Program-made: the position numbers and the translations under genes
Notes under the pieces: model-generated
Database searches by the model: none
What the model was told of the DNA's origin: nothing
The model's input: only the letters and a program-made list of their open reading frames with translations
Assembly: GCA_037039685.1 (NCBI GenBank)
Contig: JAWNGF010000011.1
Coordinates: 1,674,001 to 1,738,000 of the forward strand
DNA length: 64,000 nt
Reading direction: 5' to 3'
Source of the DNA: Ceratobasidium sp. AG-K
Lineage: Eukaryota > Basidiomycota > Agaricomycetes > Cantharellales > Ceratobasidiaceae
Shown: piece after piece, positions 12,721 through 24,340 of the stretch
How positions within the stretch are numbered: the first letter of the stretch is position 1
How the letters are laid out: every line of letters begins with the position of its first letter

Positions 12721-13131
12721 GACGCTCACCTCAGATCTTTATGTCGAACAGGCTATTGTGGGGCCGCTAAGGGACTTCTGGCACCAACTAAGGAAGGAGC
12801 AAGCCCAAGACATCCTTGTCGTGGAAGATGGGGCAGCCACGCATCAATGGCCTGCAGCAAGAAGGGCTCGTGAGTCGCCGGGCATAACACAGCTGACACA
12901 CCCGCCACCCCCCCCCCCCCCCGACCTGAATCCTATTGAGCCGATCTAGCGCTTGGTCAAGTCCCGTGTTTTCAAGATCCCCGGTGCCCGAAAAACCTTG
13001 GCAATCTTTGGAAGGCATTTCAGAGGGTGTGGGATGAGATGTCCGACGAGGACATCAACAAGCACATGGGGAAGATGAATGACCGTGTTGAAGCTGTGCT
13101 GGAAGCTACAGGTAGTCACACGCGTTTTTAA
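12721..13131 (+). pseudogene. Tc1/mariner-type transposase, C-terminal relic
   Basis: The reading resembles the end of a DDE/D transposase: DLYVEQAIVGPLRDFW, then ILVVEDGAATHQ (containing the catalytic-type D), then the PPPPPDLNPIEPI motif that carries the last catalytic acidic region in Tc1/mariner enzymes, and an end near SHTRF followed by TAA at 13129. It is dead. The codon expected to be tryptophan after NPIEPI is TAG at 12947, and a frameshift follows near 12998, after which the reading resumes as NLWKAFQRVWDEMSDEDI. A 14-base cytosine run sits in the proline-rich motif. No N-terminal part or terminal repeats were found, so this is a truncated fossil. Confidence 0.82.
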
Positions 13132-13372
13132 TGCATAACAATTCATTGAGCCTATTGTCTCTCTATAATGTACACGTTCTGGGCAATACAATTTACTCTG
13201 TGTTGAGTTTTGAGACACAAAAGATGGTCGAGGACAAGCACGATGTCACGTGTCCGCAGACCTAGTACTCATAATCCGGGGTCAACCTCGTGTATCATGA
13301 TCATGCCGATATACCGATTCATTTCGGATATCTAATACAACTGTAACGCTTACGACATAGTGATCGACTACC

Positions 13373-16300
13373 ATGTCGTCCACGCCGCCCACAAAAGAGT
13401 CAAAGCGGAAGCATTTTAGCAAGGCAATTCGGCGTGGTGTCGATCGAGTGAAAAGCGCTGTACAGTCCTCGTCATTGCTGGCCGCCCCCGATACCGGAAG
13501 TACATCTCCCCTGCCCGGCCGTGGCGAATCTGTCTCTCCTGATTTGTCCGCGCCCCCCGGCGTGGAACTGGGGACTCAATCTGTACCTACCGAGGAGTCT
13601 GGTACAAACAGCCATAGTGAGTCGACTGGACCATCGAAGAATGTCGTAACCTCGACTTCTGACACAGCGAAAGGCACATCAGTGGTTAGCCCTGTAGTTT
13701 CTAGTACTAGAAGACGTGATGCTCGTACAGATGCGGCGTGGCTGGGCCTAGATGCGGCGCTTCGAGGCCTACGCAAGACTACAGAGGTGTTCCCTCCCCT
13801 CGGATTGGCAGTCAACCAGCTCATCGGCTGGGTAGATGTTGTGCAGGTACGCCGAGTTGATGATGTTAGGAGGTGAAAAGCCCTGATCGGAGCGAGCACA
13901 GGTAGCTGCAACGAACATGGAGGACTATGAAAGGCTAGCTACCGAGCTTGCAGCCATGCTACGCACTCTGGACCAATATATGACCGAGCTCGGCTCAGAG
14001 CACCCAAGTGAAAGTGCCGAACGCATCGCGCTGTAAGCGATATATACCTATGTATAGCCATGAGGCTGAGGCCAAGTGTGCAGGTCCATTAAGGCCGAAG
14101 CGGACGAGATCGGCAAGAAACAGGATCGTGGCCAAGGCAGGCGACTGCTCGAGTCGACTCAGGACAAAGAAGACGTTATCAGACGGTATCTTCGAATCAA
14201 GGGGTTGTTCCGGCAGCTTCAAGTAAGTGTTGTTGCTTATGGACTGGCTCCTTGGTCTGAGCAGTAAACAGAGCGAGACCAGCCTGCAGACGCTGCGAGT
14301 GACCAACAAGCAGCACGTGGTAGGAAGCCAACACCATTGGCTATACCTGCGCTTACCCCCATGTGATAGATGAAGCTGTTAAAAAGTCTATCCCCCGTCG
14401 ACGACGCCGTCTACAACTCCAGTGACTCGGCGTCAAAGCGACACGGGTGTACTGCTCAAACGCGCGAGAAGCTGCAGCAAGACCTCAGAGACTGGATAAA
14501 TGACCCAAACGGAGCAAAAGTTTACTGGATGAACGGCATGGCCGGAACAGGAAAGACCACGATCGCATTCAGTCTGTGTGAGTGGCTCAAGGCAAACCAG
14601 CAGCTCGGCGCCAGCTTCTTCTGCTCCCGCGCATCACCTTCATGCCGCGACTTCAAACACATCGTGCCAACAATCGCATACCAGCTCGCCAAGTACTCGC
14701 CAGGATTCCAACAAGCACTATGCAAGGCTCTGGAGCAAGATGTCGATGCCGGTAAGCTGGATGCACGTGGTCAGTTCGAGACGCTTGTGCGTGAACCAAT
14801 TCAGGCGGACAATGCCACAATGCTAGACGGAGTGGTAGTAGTCATAGACGCGCTGGACGAATGCGAAGAAGACTATGGGGTGCGACTGATCCTCGGGGTA
14901 CTTCTACAGCATGCGGGAAGTCTGCCTATTCGATTCTTCGTGACCAGCCGACCCGAGCCTGCGATCCGAGACCCGATGTCGTCAGGAAGCGGCTACTCTC
15001 CGACAGTGCTGCACCTCCACGACATCGATCTGTCGATCGTCGAAGAAGACATCAAGAAGTACCTCGCAGAGGCACTGAGCTCCATGAAACCGCCGCCGAC
15101 CGACGATCAGATTGAGCTACTGACAAAACGAGCCGGCAAGTTGTTCATATATGCGGCCACTGCGGTGCGATACATCCTTCCTCGCAAGGCGTCCACGAAC
15201 CCGATCGAGCGACTGAACAGGGCACTGACGGCCAGCCCACAGCAGACTGGCCAAGGGAAGTCGAGCAAGAGATACAAGGAGCTCGACGATCTGTATGCCA
15301 CCATTCTGACAGTAGCTCTGGATGAAGAGGACGAGGTGCTCGAAGAAGAGGAAAGGAACGCCATACGACTCGTGCTGAGAACGGTTGTGTGCGCGAGGGA
15401 GCCTATGTCCACTCCGACCCTCGCGGCATGGCTGCATCTCTCCGAAACTCAGGTTGTATTGGCACTAGAGTCGCTGCGATCGGTGCTTCATGTATCCGAG
15501 TCAGGCAGGCTCGTCTCCACGCTGCATGCGTCCTTCCCCGACTATCTCTACGACCGTTCCCGCTCCAAGTCATTCTACTGTGACCCCGGAGATCAAAATG
15601 GGCGCCTGGTGCATCGGTGCTTTGATATAATGAACGAGCAGCTGCAGTTCAATATATGCAATCTCGAGTCGTCGTTTGTATTCGACAAGAACGTACCGAA
15701 TCTGGAAGCATGCATTAAAACTAATATTTCCCGTGCGCTGTTCTACGCGTGTCTGTACTGGGGAGATCATCTCAGACTGTCGGGTGTCTCGGACATGCTA
15801 TGCAATAAGCTAAGCAACTTCTTAGACGATCTACTGCTGTTCTGGATGGAAGTCCTCAATTTGGAGCGACGCATCGCAGCAGGCGTGTCCCTGCTCGCTC
15901 AAGCGGAGAAGTGGTTGCAAGTGGGTCAAACGCAAATGCCCCATTATTTGATACTCACTGCGATTCAGGATACCGAAGCTCCAATCAGCACCTATGAGCA
16001 CGCCGTTGACGCGCGTGACTTTGTTTCTCGGTTTGCGGCGAGTGCGTGCAATCGCAGCACACCTCACCTGTATGTCTCGGCATTGTCGTTCTGCGCGAAG
16101 ACTAGCTTCGTCTATGCGCGCTACTGGAGTCGTACCAAAGGGTTGCTTGCTGTGCATGGAACGACGATGAGTCACAGGAACATGTCTGCGCAAGCAGCTT
16201 GGGTGATCGCTGACTCTTATGTAACATCTGTCGCTTTCTCTCCCGATGGTGCATGCATCGTCTCTGGGTCTGCCAATGGAGCTGTGGAAGTGTGGGACGC

Positions 16301-18380
16301 TTATTCCAGCAGTACAGTTGTCGGGCCGCTGAAAAAGCATACTGATGGCGTGTCCTCCGTCGCATTCTGTCCTGAGGGCAGGTGTGTCGCTTCTGGCTCC
16401 TGGGACCACACCATGCTTCTATGGGATACCTATACAGGCGACTTGATTGCAGGCCCATATACAAGCCATACAAAATCCATTACCTCGGTTGCGTTCTCTC
16501 CAGACGGTACGAATATTGTATCTGGCAGTGATGACCAGACTCTTCTAATCTGGGACGCACGTACCTGCACCGTGGCTTTTGGACCATTCCGAGGACACAC
16601 GCTTGCGGTTTATGCGGTTGCATACTCCCCAGATAGTAGGAGTGTCGTCTCCGGTTCCGCTGATAAAACTATCCGAGTCTGGAATGCACGCACTGGAGAT
16701 ACGATTACTGGACCGTTACAAGGGCATATGCGCACTATCAATTCTGTGGCGTTTTCCCCGGACGGTACCAAGGTAGTATCTGGCAGCAACGATTATAACG
16801 TCCTACTCTGGGATGCACAGACTGGTAATATAATTGCTGGGCCACTTACTGGGCATACGGATCAAGTTTTGTCGGTCGCATTCTCCCCTGATGGTACACG
16901 CATTGCATCCGGGTCCATGGATACGACCATCATATTATGGGCAGCAGACAGTGGTCAGATCATTGCTGGACCGTTTAAGAGTCATACATGGGCGATTACC
17001 TCCCTTATGTTTTCTCCCGATAGTACACGCATTGTTTCTGGCTCCTTTGACAGAACCATCCGTTTGTGGGGAATGGGAAAGAGTGCTACTAACTCTCGTC
17101 TCAAAACCCATTCATTTCAATCCAGAATACTGTCCATTGCTTTCTCCCCCAACAGTACCTACATCGCTTCGGGCTCTTCCGATTGCACCGTCCTTGTGTG
17201 GGACACACGCACCGGTGATGCCGTTGCGGGCCCGTTCAAGCATCACACAGGACAAGTCGACTCAGTCGCATTCTCTCCCGACGGCGCTCGTATTGCGTCC
17301 GGTTCTGGAGACAAGACAGTCATGGTATGGGGTGCACTCAGTGGTGAAATTATCGCTGGGCCGTTTACACATCCAGACCAAGTCCTGTCGGTTGCTTTCT
17401 CACCTGACGGCGCGAATATCGTCTCTGGCTCTCTCGATTCTTCTCTCCGAGTATGGGACGCATCTACCGGCGATATAATTATCGGCCCACTTCAAGGACA
17501 TACGCGACACATCTACTCGGTCGCGTTTTCTCCCAATGGCACACAGGTTGCTTCGGGCTCTCTGGAACCTGACGTCATGTTATGGAGCACAAAATCCTAC
17601 GATGATGCTCCCAAGCGGTTCACTGGACATACAGAACAGGTTAACTCAGTTGCTTTCTCTCCCGACGGCCTTTATATTGCCTCTGGATCTCAAGATCACA
17701 CCGTACATGTCTGGGACATACGCTCAGACAATACCACGATCAACATATTCAAAGGCCACAAAGAATCAGTCCGCGCCGTTGCGTTCTCTCCCAGCGGTCA
17801 GCGAATTGCCTCTGCCTCTGGGGATGGGGTTGTCCTACTATGGGACACATACACCAGCAACATTGTCACTAGTACTCGGGTGGCACATGAGAGCATGTCC
17901 GTCTGGCCTGTTTTTTCCCCCGATGGTAGCTGTATTGCGTGCGTGCATAGTGGCGCGAGAATCCTAGTTTGGAGTGCATACGCCAACCCTGCTTCCCTAG
18001 AGCAGTTCCCAGGCGCCACGACCTGGGATGATTATGCAGCTCCTAATTCAGATACAGCTAGTGCTGCCTCCACAGCTACGCATACACAAGCCTACCGCAC
18101 CTCTGGCGGTACGCTCCCTACCCTTGGGCCAGCACCGCCACGACAAGAGGATATATGCACCATCACCCAGGCAGTTCTGCACTCCACACTGAACGACGAC
18201 GGGTGGCTTACGCTCATGACGCACCCGTGCTTTGGGTGCCTCTTGAGCTGCACGCTTATCTTCCGTACCTCCAGAGCGCGCTCACGATTGGACCCCAGGG
18301 GTCGATGTACTTTACCGACCAGTCGCTTTCGCTGGGGGAGAGCTGGCGCGAGTGTTACGTCTTCCACTAGGCATCTGTAG
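13373..18380 (+). CDS. NACHT-WD40 NLR-like protein (STAND NTPase)
   Basis: Five exons (13373-13846, 13902-14032, 14084-14222, 14272-14319, 14370-18380) join in phase to give 1600 residues. An acidic, serine-rich head is followed by a helical region (about residues 110-260) resembling HeLo/MLKL-like bundles of basidiomycete NLRs; that resemblance is inferred. The NACHT domain has Walker A GMAGTGKTT at about residue 320 and Walker B VVVVIDALDEC at about 419-428. Fourteen WD40 repeats (about 874-1470), typically SVAFSPDG then SGS then WD, would make two seven-blade propellers. Such proteins are thought to sense non-self or cell damage and trigger cell death; the ligand is unknown. The tail is odd: from about 18215 the family-like ending (LWVPLELHAYLPY to SWRECYVF) lies in frame 2 and ends at 18370, while the open frame runs to a different stop at 18380. 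Confidence 0.88.
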
Positions 18381-19429
18381 GTAGGTTATACTCATTCCCT
18401 GGTGCAAGCTGTCTGCTCACAGTGACGATATTGCAGGGGATCATCTGAGAGCGCGTAGTTTATCAGTACATTGTATGTCTCACATATTGTACTGTCTTTG
18501 TATGGATAGCCATATCATCTCTCCTCATGACTCTAACCACTTCTCTACCATTGCTTTTGTCACAACGTATGCTTCTCGAAATTTGGTAACTGGTGTGCAG
18601 CGAAGCACCCCGACTCCCAGCGCTACAATTGCACATCCACGCACAAGTTTCTGATGGTCTCGGTAATCAGCTCCCCGAACACGAAATTATAGTCAAAGAC
18701 CCAAGGACAGGCTGCCGGTCATCCTGACGATATAGTTCTGAACGTGTAGCGAGGCAGTCAGCCGTTGCCCTGATCAAGCCAATAGCAATTATGGAAACTC
18801 GAACGCTCTTGATGCCATTGTCCTTCCAAAATTGAGCAGTCCACATGTGCCGTCACCACAGGTACCTTGTAAGTGTCTACTTGCAAGGACTCACTTGCAG
18901 CGCTTAGTATTATTTACCATTTGCTAATCTCTGTGTGGCCCAAAAACCCAAAACTCGGGTAAGTTTCCCGAATTGTAGCACGTCGGGTGAAAATGTCCTG
19001 ATGCGGTATTTTGGATCCAGTTGAAATCCACTGTATTTAGACCTGAAGTGACACTTACTAAAATAGCTCATGCCTGCGCACAGGTTGTAACAGAATGTTC
19101 CAAAATGTACATGCAATCAATCATTCTACAACTAAAAGCCTCATGACTCAAAATATCAACTTGTGCGTGAGATACAATATTTCACTTTAGGTGGACACAT
19201 AGCAAAAACCAACCCCAGGGCTGTTAAAATCAGACTATGTGCGTTGACCAGACATCTCAAGGGCCGGTCTCAGCGAGAGAGAAATCCTCACTCAGCAGGC
19301 TTCAAGGCTGGCATTTGCTTACATTATCCACTTGCTCCACATATGACAGCCACCCCGCAATGGCACTTTGCATCCCACCACGACTATCCTCATCCACCTT
19401 GCTCGTTCCAGTGTGATGGCTGAGGCATC
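18381..19429 (+). other. Intergenic region
   Basis: About 1 kb downstream of the NLR gene. It contains only short open frames without recognisable motifs. The right end runs into a BTB-family relic. Confidence 0.45.
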
Positions 19430-19569
19430 GCCAGTGAGTAAAAACTGCCATTAATTGTTTCCACTAACGCCCTTTTCGTCCGTATCTTCTAGTGTTGGCC
19501 TCATTCGCCGACCAGGATATCGAACAACTGTATAGTAGACTGGCTAGCTACTACAAGGCCATCGCATAG
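19430..19569 (+). pseudogene. Orphan C-terminal exon of a BTB-family paralogue
   Basis: The last 25 codons read DQDIEQLYSRLASYYKAIA then TAG, closely matching the end of the intact BTB protein at 20261-21815 (DRDLERLYARLAGYYKAIE). A possible intron (GTGAGT near 19433 to TCTAG near 19493) precedes it. The rest of the BTB gene is absent upstream. It looks like a truncated duplicate, about 2 kb before its intact relative. Confidence 0.65.
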
Positions 19570-20260
19570 CGTTCCAGTGTGTAGCTTGTAGGGAAAATCT
19601 ATTAGGAGCATCTAGTTAATTCGCTACCAGATCCTGGTTTATTCATTTTGCGATTTCGTGCGATAGGCGGCGCTTTACTGCATGCCAATGGAAGCACTGG
19701 ATGAGTAGTGGTAACCTAAAATACCAGACCACAAATATGTACGCATCGTAGATATAACTTATTTATGAGGGATGGGTGGGATATATGCGTGGGTATTAGT
19801 CTTGAGTTCAACGGCATGGTCAAGGGCCAACGCCAAAACGAGACTGAAGCTTAAGTACGGTATCGATGGTTCCCACTCGGCCTTGAGACCCTTTGGACAA
19901 AGCAATACTAGAAACTGCTCCCCTTATCGTCTGAGGTAGCCTTCCCAGCATTGTCGATTCGTCAATTCTGCGTGAGGCAATCACTATTGGCGCGCGCTAT
20001 TTGGCCGGCCCTGAACTGGGACGGCAGGGCTTGCAAACTTTCATTATTCCTGGACCTCTCCTCTTAGCCTCAATTAACTTGCACCCTCCACTTACTGTTT
20101 GCTCTTCACTGTTTTGCTGCGACCCGGTTCAGTAGCGTTACGAGTGAGACCAGAGCACTTGTATGGGATCACGTGCCACTTGGCGCCACATTGGGCCCGT
20201 GACGAAGATCCCCTTGGTTGAGCCTCGCCACCATAGCCAACCACCTTATTTACTCCCAGT
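19570..20260 (+). other. Intergenic region upstream of the BTB gene
   Basis: About 690 bases, likely holding the promoter of the BTB gene. I see no strong TATA box or repeat. Confidence 0.4.
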
Positions 20261-21815
20261 ATGCCCAAGCGTGTCAAAATGGAAGAGTCACCTGCCCCCA
20301 AATCTCCTTCTCCACCTCTACCTGCAGAGGCATATCCTCCTCGCAAGCGCAGCAAGGGGAATACCAAAGTCGAAGAGGGAGAATGCGTAATTGATGTCGA
20401 CCCCGAGCCGGAACAGAACTCGAACGCTGCCTCTTCTGATCATGAAAACGAAGAGGATGGTGCCTCGGAAGGGTAAGCTTGGATTGGATGCGATTGCCGG
20501 TTGAAGCTTACCCAATATTAATAGTAGCTCTGATCCTATTATGAGGGACCCGGATTACTACTTTGCCGACGGCAGCGTCATCGTGCGCGTCGACGATGTT
20601 TTGTTCAAGGTACAAAATGACTTGGCTATGGGTTCGGCGGAGCTGAACATTTGGATCAAGGTGCACTCCTCCCTTCTCGGAGTTCGCTCGAAAATCTTCA
20701 AAGAGATGTTTGACGTACCAACGGAAAAGAGTGAACCTGCTGAGGGTGACAAACCAGTAGTAAAACTAGAGCATGGTGGCGATGATGACAATGAAACCGC
20801 TGATGGCAATTTGGGGACCAGCGATGACCACCCAATCGTTATTGACACAGTGGTTCCGTCGCAATTTCGTAACCTATTGAAGATGATCTATTGCCTGTGG
20901 GTTATTGCTTTGGCACAACGAGACCAATGCTAACAATTACGGGATTCAAGACCATCCGATGACTCGGTTGCTATTCTGGAACGCCATGCAAACGGCGAGC
21001 GTGCGTGGGGTAGGTTCGAGTTGCTCGCCGACGTCGCTGACTTGTCGCGCCAATTCGGCATCCCCGACTTGGAAAAGTGGGCGACCGACCGGCTAAACAC
21101 TCTTTTGCGAAACCACACGGAGTCCATTGCTAGACATTTCGGACAACTAGCTGACTCTTTTGATTGGTTGGTGACCGTCCTTCGGGACACCAAGGATGAA
21201 GCTCCTTACCTGACTTACGACATTCGCTACCTGATTCAATATTCCTGCCACGACCCCGATCGTTCAGTAGCTCTTGGGGACATTTTATGTCTATTTCGGA
21301 CTGAAAACCTGTGCGATACTGACGGAGCCTTGTATGGATACGCCTTCCTTCTACTCTTGAACCAAGGCCACAAGGCTTGGGCAAGCGAGGAGTTTTCCCA
21401 AATGGACCGCATGGCTCTCTTCTCTGCACAGTCCTACCTCACTCCACTCCCCAAATCGTTGTACGAGGGCATGAAATCACCGTTATTTGCCAAGCCCGAT
21501 ACCGTTGCTTCTTTTGCAGACAGGGTGTTCCCGAAGGCGACCAACCCATCGTGCCTCGACAAGTGCCACAAGGCGGCGTTTCGAGCGTGGAAAGAGGAAT
21601 TCAACGCCCGATACTATGATAATGTGAATGGCCAAAACACGCTGACTTGTATCGACACTTTAGCTTCTTTGCCCTGGCGGCGGCTGAAATTCGCATATAA
21701 AGTCCGTGCCCAAACGTGCCAGTTTGGATGCTCCGACGAGATCGTGACCTTGGTCGACCGGGATCTCGAGCGACTGTACGCTAGATTGGCTGGGTATTAT
21801 AAAGCTATTGAGTAG
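20261..21815 (+). CDS. BTB/POZ domain protein, lineage-expanded family
   Basis: Three exons (20261-20472, 20525-20896, 20951-21815) give 482 residues. The N-terminus is lysine- and proline-rich, with a likely nuclear signal (PRKRSK), then acidic. A BTB fold follows from about residue 75: DPDYYFADGSVIVRVDDVLF, SSLLGVRSKIFKEMFDVP, then the acidic loop and FRNLLKMIYC. BTB proteins dimerise, and many act as adaptors for Cullin-3 ligases. The C-terminal half (about 270 residues, with WRRLKFAYK and CSDEIVTLVDRDLERLY) has no function I recognise but recurs in the relic at 19430-19569, so it is a family feature. The start was chosen because it gives an uninterrupted first exon with correct splice phase. 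Confidence 0.82.
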
Positions 21816-22068
21816 TATTATTGTGAGCAATTTCATGGTAATTGACGATGACTGTTCGCTAATTCATCATAATTTATTAAGCGCTGCCCGGTGTAAACCC
21901 TGGGCCATCCCACTTTCCCGCCCTTGGAGACTTCCAATGCATGCGGGCAAAATTAATTGTATTCGTCTGTGAATTTGTATTCGTTACGTGTGAATATGAT
22001 ATTTATGAATATTATGTTTTACATATGCGTGCATACTCGACAGCCAAAGCAGTAAACCCAACCAAAAT

Positions 22069-23811
22069 CTACATCTCGACCCCTCCTGTCCATCCTTCGG
22101 GCTCGCTGTCCCAATCGTCTCGTTCATAGTCGTCGCCTTCGTCGTTTGACTCGACATCTCCAATACCCCATACGTCTCCTCCCCGATTTGCACGACCTGC
22201 AAGTACGTCGCGCACCAGCGAATCCGCCCTGATATCTTCCCGATGGGTAGATTGAATCGAGAGAAGCGTTCGAAGGTCAGAGGGAAGGTCTGCGGCTGGA
22301 TCCTTTTCATCCTCGACATCAGCATCGTCGTCTCGCACGGTCTTCTGGGTCCGAGGCATAGAGTTTTGAGAAGATGTCGCGCCAGCAAGTAGGGGACCAT
22401 GCGGACGCCACTCGACTTCATTCACCTCGCCCTCATCTTCGTCCGACGGGTCATCGCCGTCCACTTCGACCGCGCCCTTGTCCTTCTTCCCCTTGCCTCG
22501 GCCCTTGGATCCCCCTCCATCGTACTGCCGCCCAGATTTAGAGGTCTCTTCGCCCGGCATGGGTGGCAAGAGTTCGAATGGATTGGAAAGCGCTGGTGCA
22601 GGCTTGTCCTTGCCCTTCTTCGTATCCTGGTTTTGTTTAGTTTCTTGGGGTCTTTGTTCCCTGCAATTCCTCGTCTGAGGTGCGAGAGGTCTGTTCCTGG
22701 AGCTGGTGCGTCCCAAGAATCTTGTGTCCACTGACTAGGAGCGTTTGGAAAGATGGGTTTAGCGCGGGTGATAGGGGCGGGTTCGTCTTCAGAGTCGTGT
22801 GCCCCTTCCCAATCAGGCGCGTAGCTATCCCCACTTTCGGACGGTGGGGCGGGGGCGTACTTCTCAGACTCTCACCCTCTGCGCCAATCAGAACTCATAA
22901 CGGAGTCGTACGCGACAAGACATACCATCCTTCCCAGACGAAACATCATCAAACATACTCGTAAACACCCGCCCATTCGCACCCAGCGCAGACTTTTTCC
23001 GCGGCGAGTCGAGAATCTCTTCATCTTCCTCGGAATCATCCGGCCCCAATCGCCTGGAAAGCGCCTGTCCGCCTAGGACCAACTTGCGTCGCTTGTCGCC
23101 TGGCGTAGCTGGTACTTCTTCCCCACGCATGCGTTTACGTGCTTTTGTCCGTGGAGTCATCGCGCCCGGAGGTGATGAGAGGTCTAGCCTCGTTCGGGAT
23201 TTCTGAGGCGTCGAGAACGTGCTAGAGGGTTGCTGACGGTACAGCATCGACTTGGTGGGCGAGATGAATTGCGAGGACCGTCGTGAACGCGAGCCTGTTG
23301 GAGAGGCTGGACCCGGACCCGCGAATGGATTGTCGTCCGAGTCCGAGTCGAGGATGGATTGCGAGAGTCCGTGTCGCGCGGAAGATGCAGAATTGAACGG
23401 GATGATGGATGGGGTTGCGCGTGGTTTGGCGGCAGAGAGGTTAGGCGCGGGGATAGCTGGAGATTCACCGAGTCGGACAGCCTTCTTGCGCGCTGAGAAT
23501 GGGGTGGAAGGACCTGTCGGCGCGCTTTGAACTGGCATCTCCTTGGGTACGATGGATTTAGCGGCGCGTTTGGGCGGTGTGCTGGCTCCATCGTCCGACT
23601 TGTGCTTGTCGGCTTTGAGCGAGTCTTGCCAGATTTTGTACTTGGCCTCTAAAGACAAAAATAAGGATAATTCTCCCAAATAATGCTGGTGGTACTCACG
23701 CATTTCTGGATTATTCCGCAGTGCCTCCTTGCCTGGATCGCGTCCATTCTCGCGTCGGTATGCCCGCTGCCATTCTTTAATTTCCGCCTTGATTTTCGAT
23801 ATATCAGCCAT
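22069..23811 (-). CDS. SLD2: SLD2/DRC1-like DNA replication initiation factor
   Basis: The N-terminus reads KIKAEIKEWQRAYRRENGRD followed by PGKEALRNNPEM and, after a short intron near 23697-23650, AKYKIWQDSLK. This is the conserved Sld2/RecQL4 N-terminal region, which in yeast binds Dpb11 after CDK phosphorylation to load the CMG helicase. The middle is disordered and rich in serine/threonine-proline sites (about ten, for example STPPKR, ISPTKS, SSPPG, ATPGD, DSPRK), as expected of a CDK target. The C-terminus is acidic and ends near DWDSEPEGWTGG. An intron at about 22926-22878 is likely. Between about 22740 and 22660 the coding frame changes and I could not find a clean splice pair, so the internal model is uncertain. 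It faces the RBR ligase gene across about 530 bases. Confidence 0.8.
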
Positions 23812-24340
23812 GATTAGAAGTCCAGATCCCGATATATGGAGAATACAAGTCTCTCGATCAACCGAATCACCGCAAATCGGTTTGCCGACTGAAGGGTCGC
23901 GGTGGACGCATTGGATACGTTTGCGTTGTGGCGCCAGACGATCCTCGTGTCAGTCACGTGAGATAAAATCAATATTCCCCGCTTGCCGGCCATCACCTTT
24001 ATTCGTACCAATCAAGGAATTTCTGGATTGGTCAAGAATTATACAAGGTGAGACTTGTGAATCATCGCGGCTGGGATTCGTATCCAACATGACTTGTATC
24101 CCCCCTGGTTGTTTGCTTTTCAAGGCTCGGCCCTAACGCTCTTGACGATGAGTCACAGACACCGATTCGGCAACGAGTCACAAATCCCAATTGTGGAGTG
24201 GAAAAGTGAGCAAAGAATTCCGAGGAACGGGATCAGTGGCTAAGTTTCGGTAACGCTGCGTAGCTCCAAGGTGAAGCGCTTGAACTTTGCCACCAACCGC
24301 ATTGTCCAGCTAGCCACTTGCTGCGACATCTTGCTCTGAT
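23812..24340. promoter_or_regulatory. Divergent promoter region between SLD2-like and RBR ligase genes
   Basis: About 530 bases separate two divergent genes, so both promoters probably lie here. I see no convincing TATA box. Short open frames crossing it lack coding character. Confidence 0.4.

Noticed and set aside
15831..16473. Minus-strand frames inside the NLR gene
   Set aside because: Antisense to the NACHT-WD40 exon; no independent splice or motif support.
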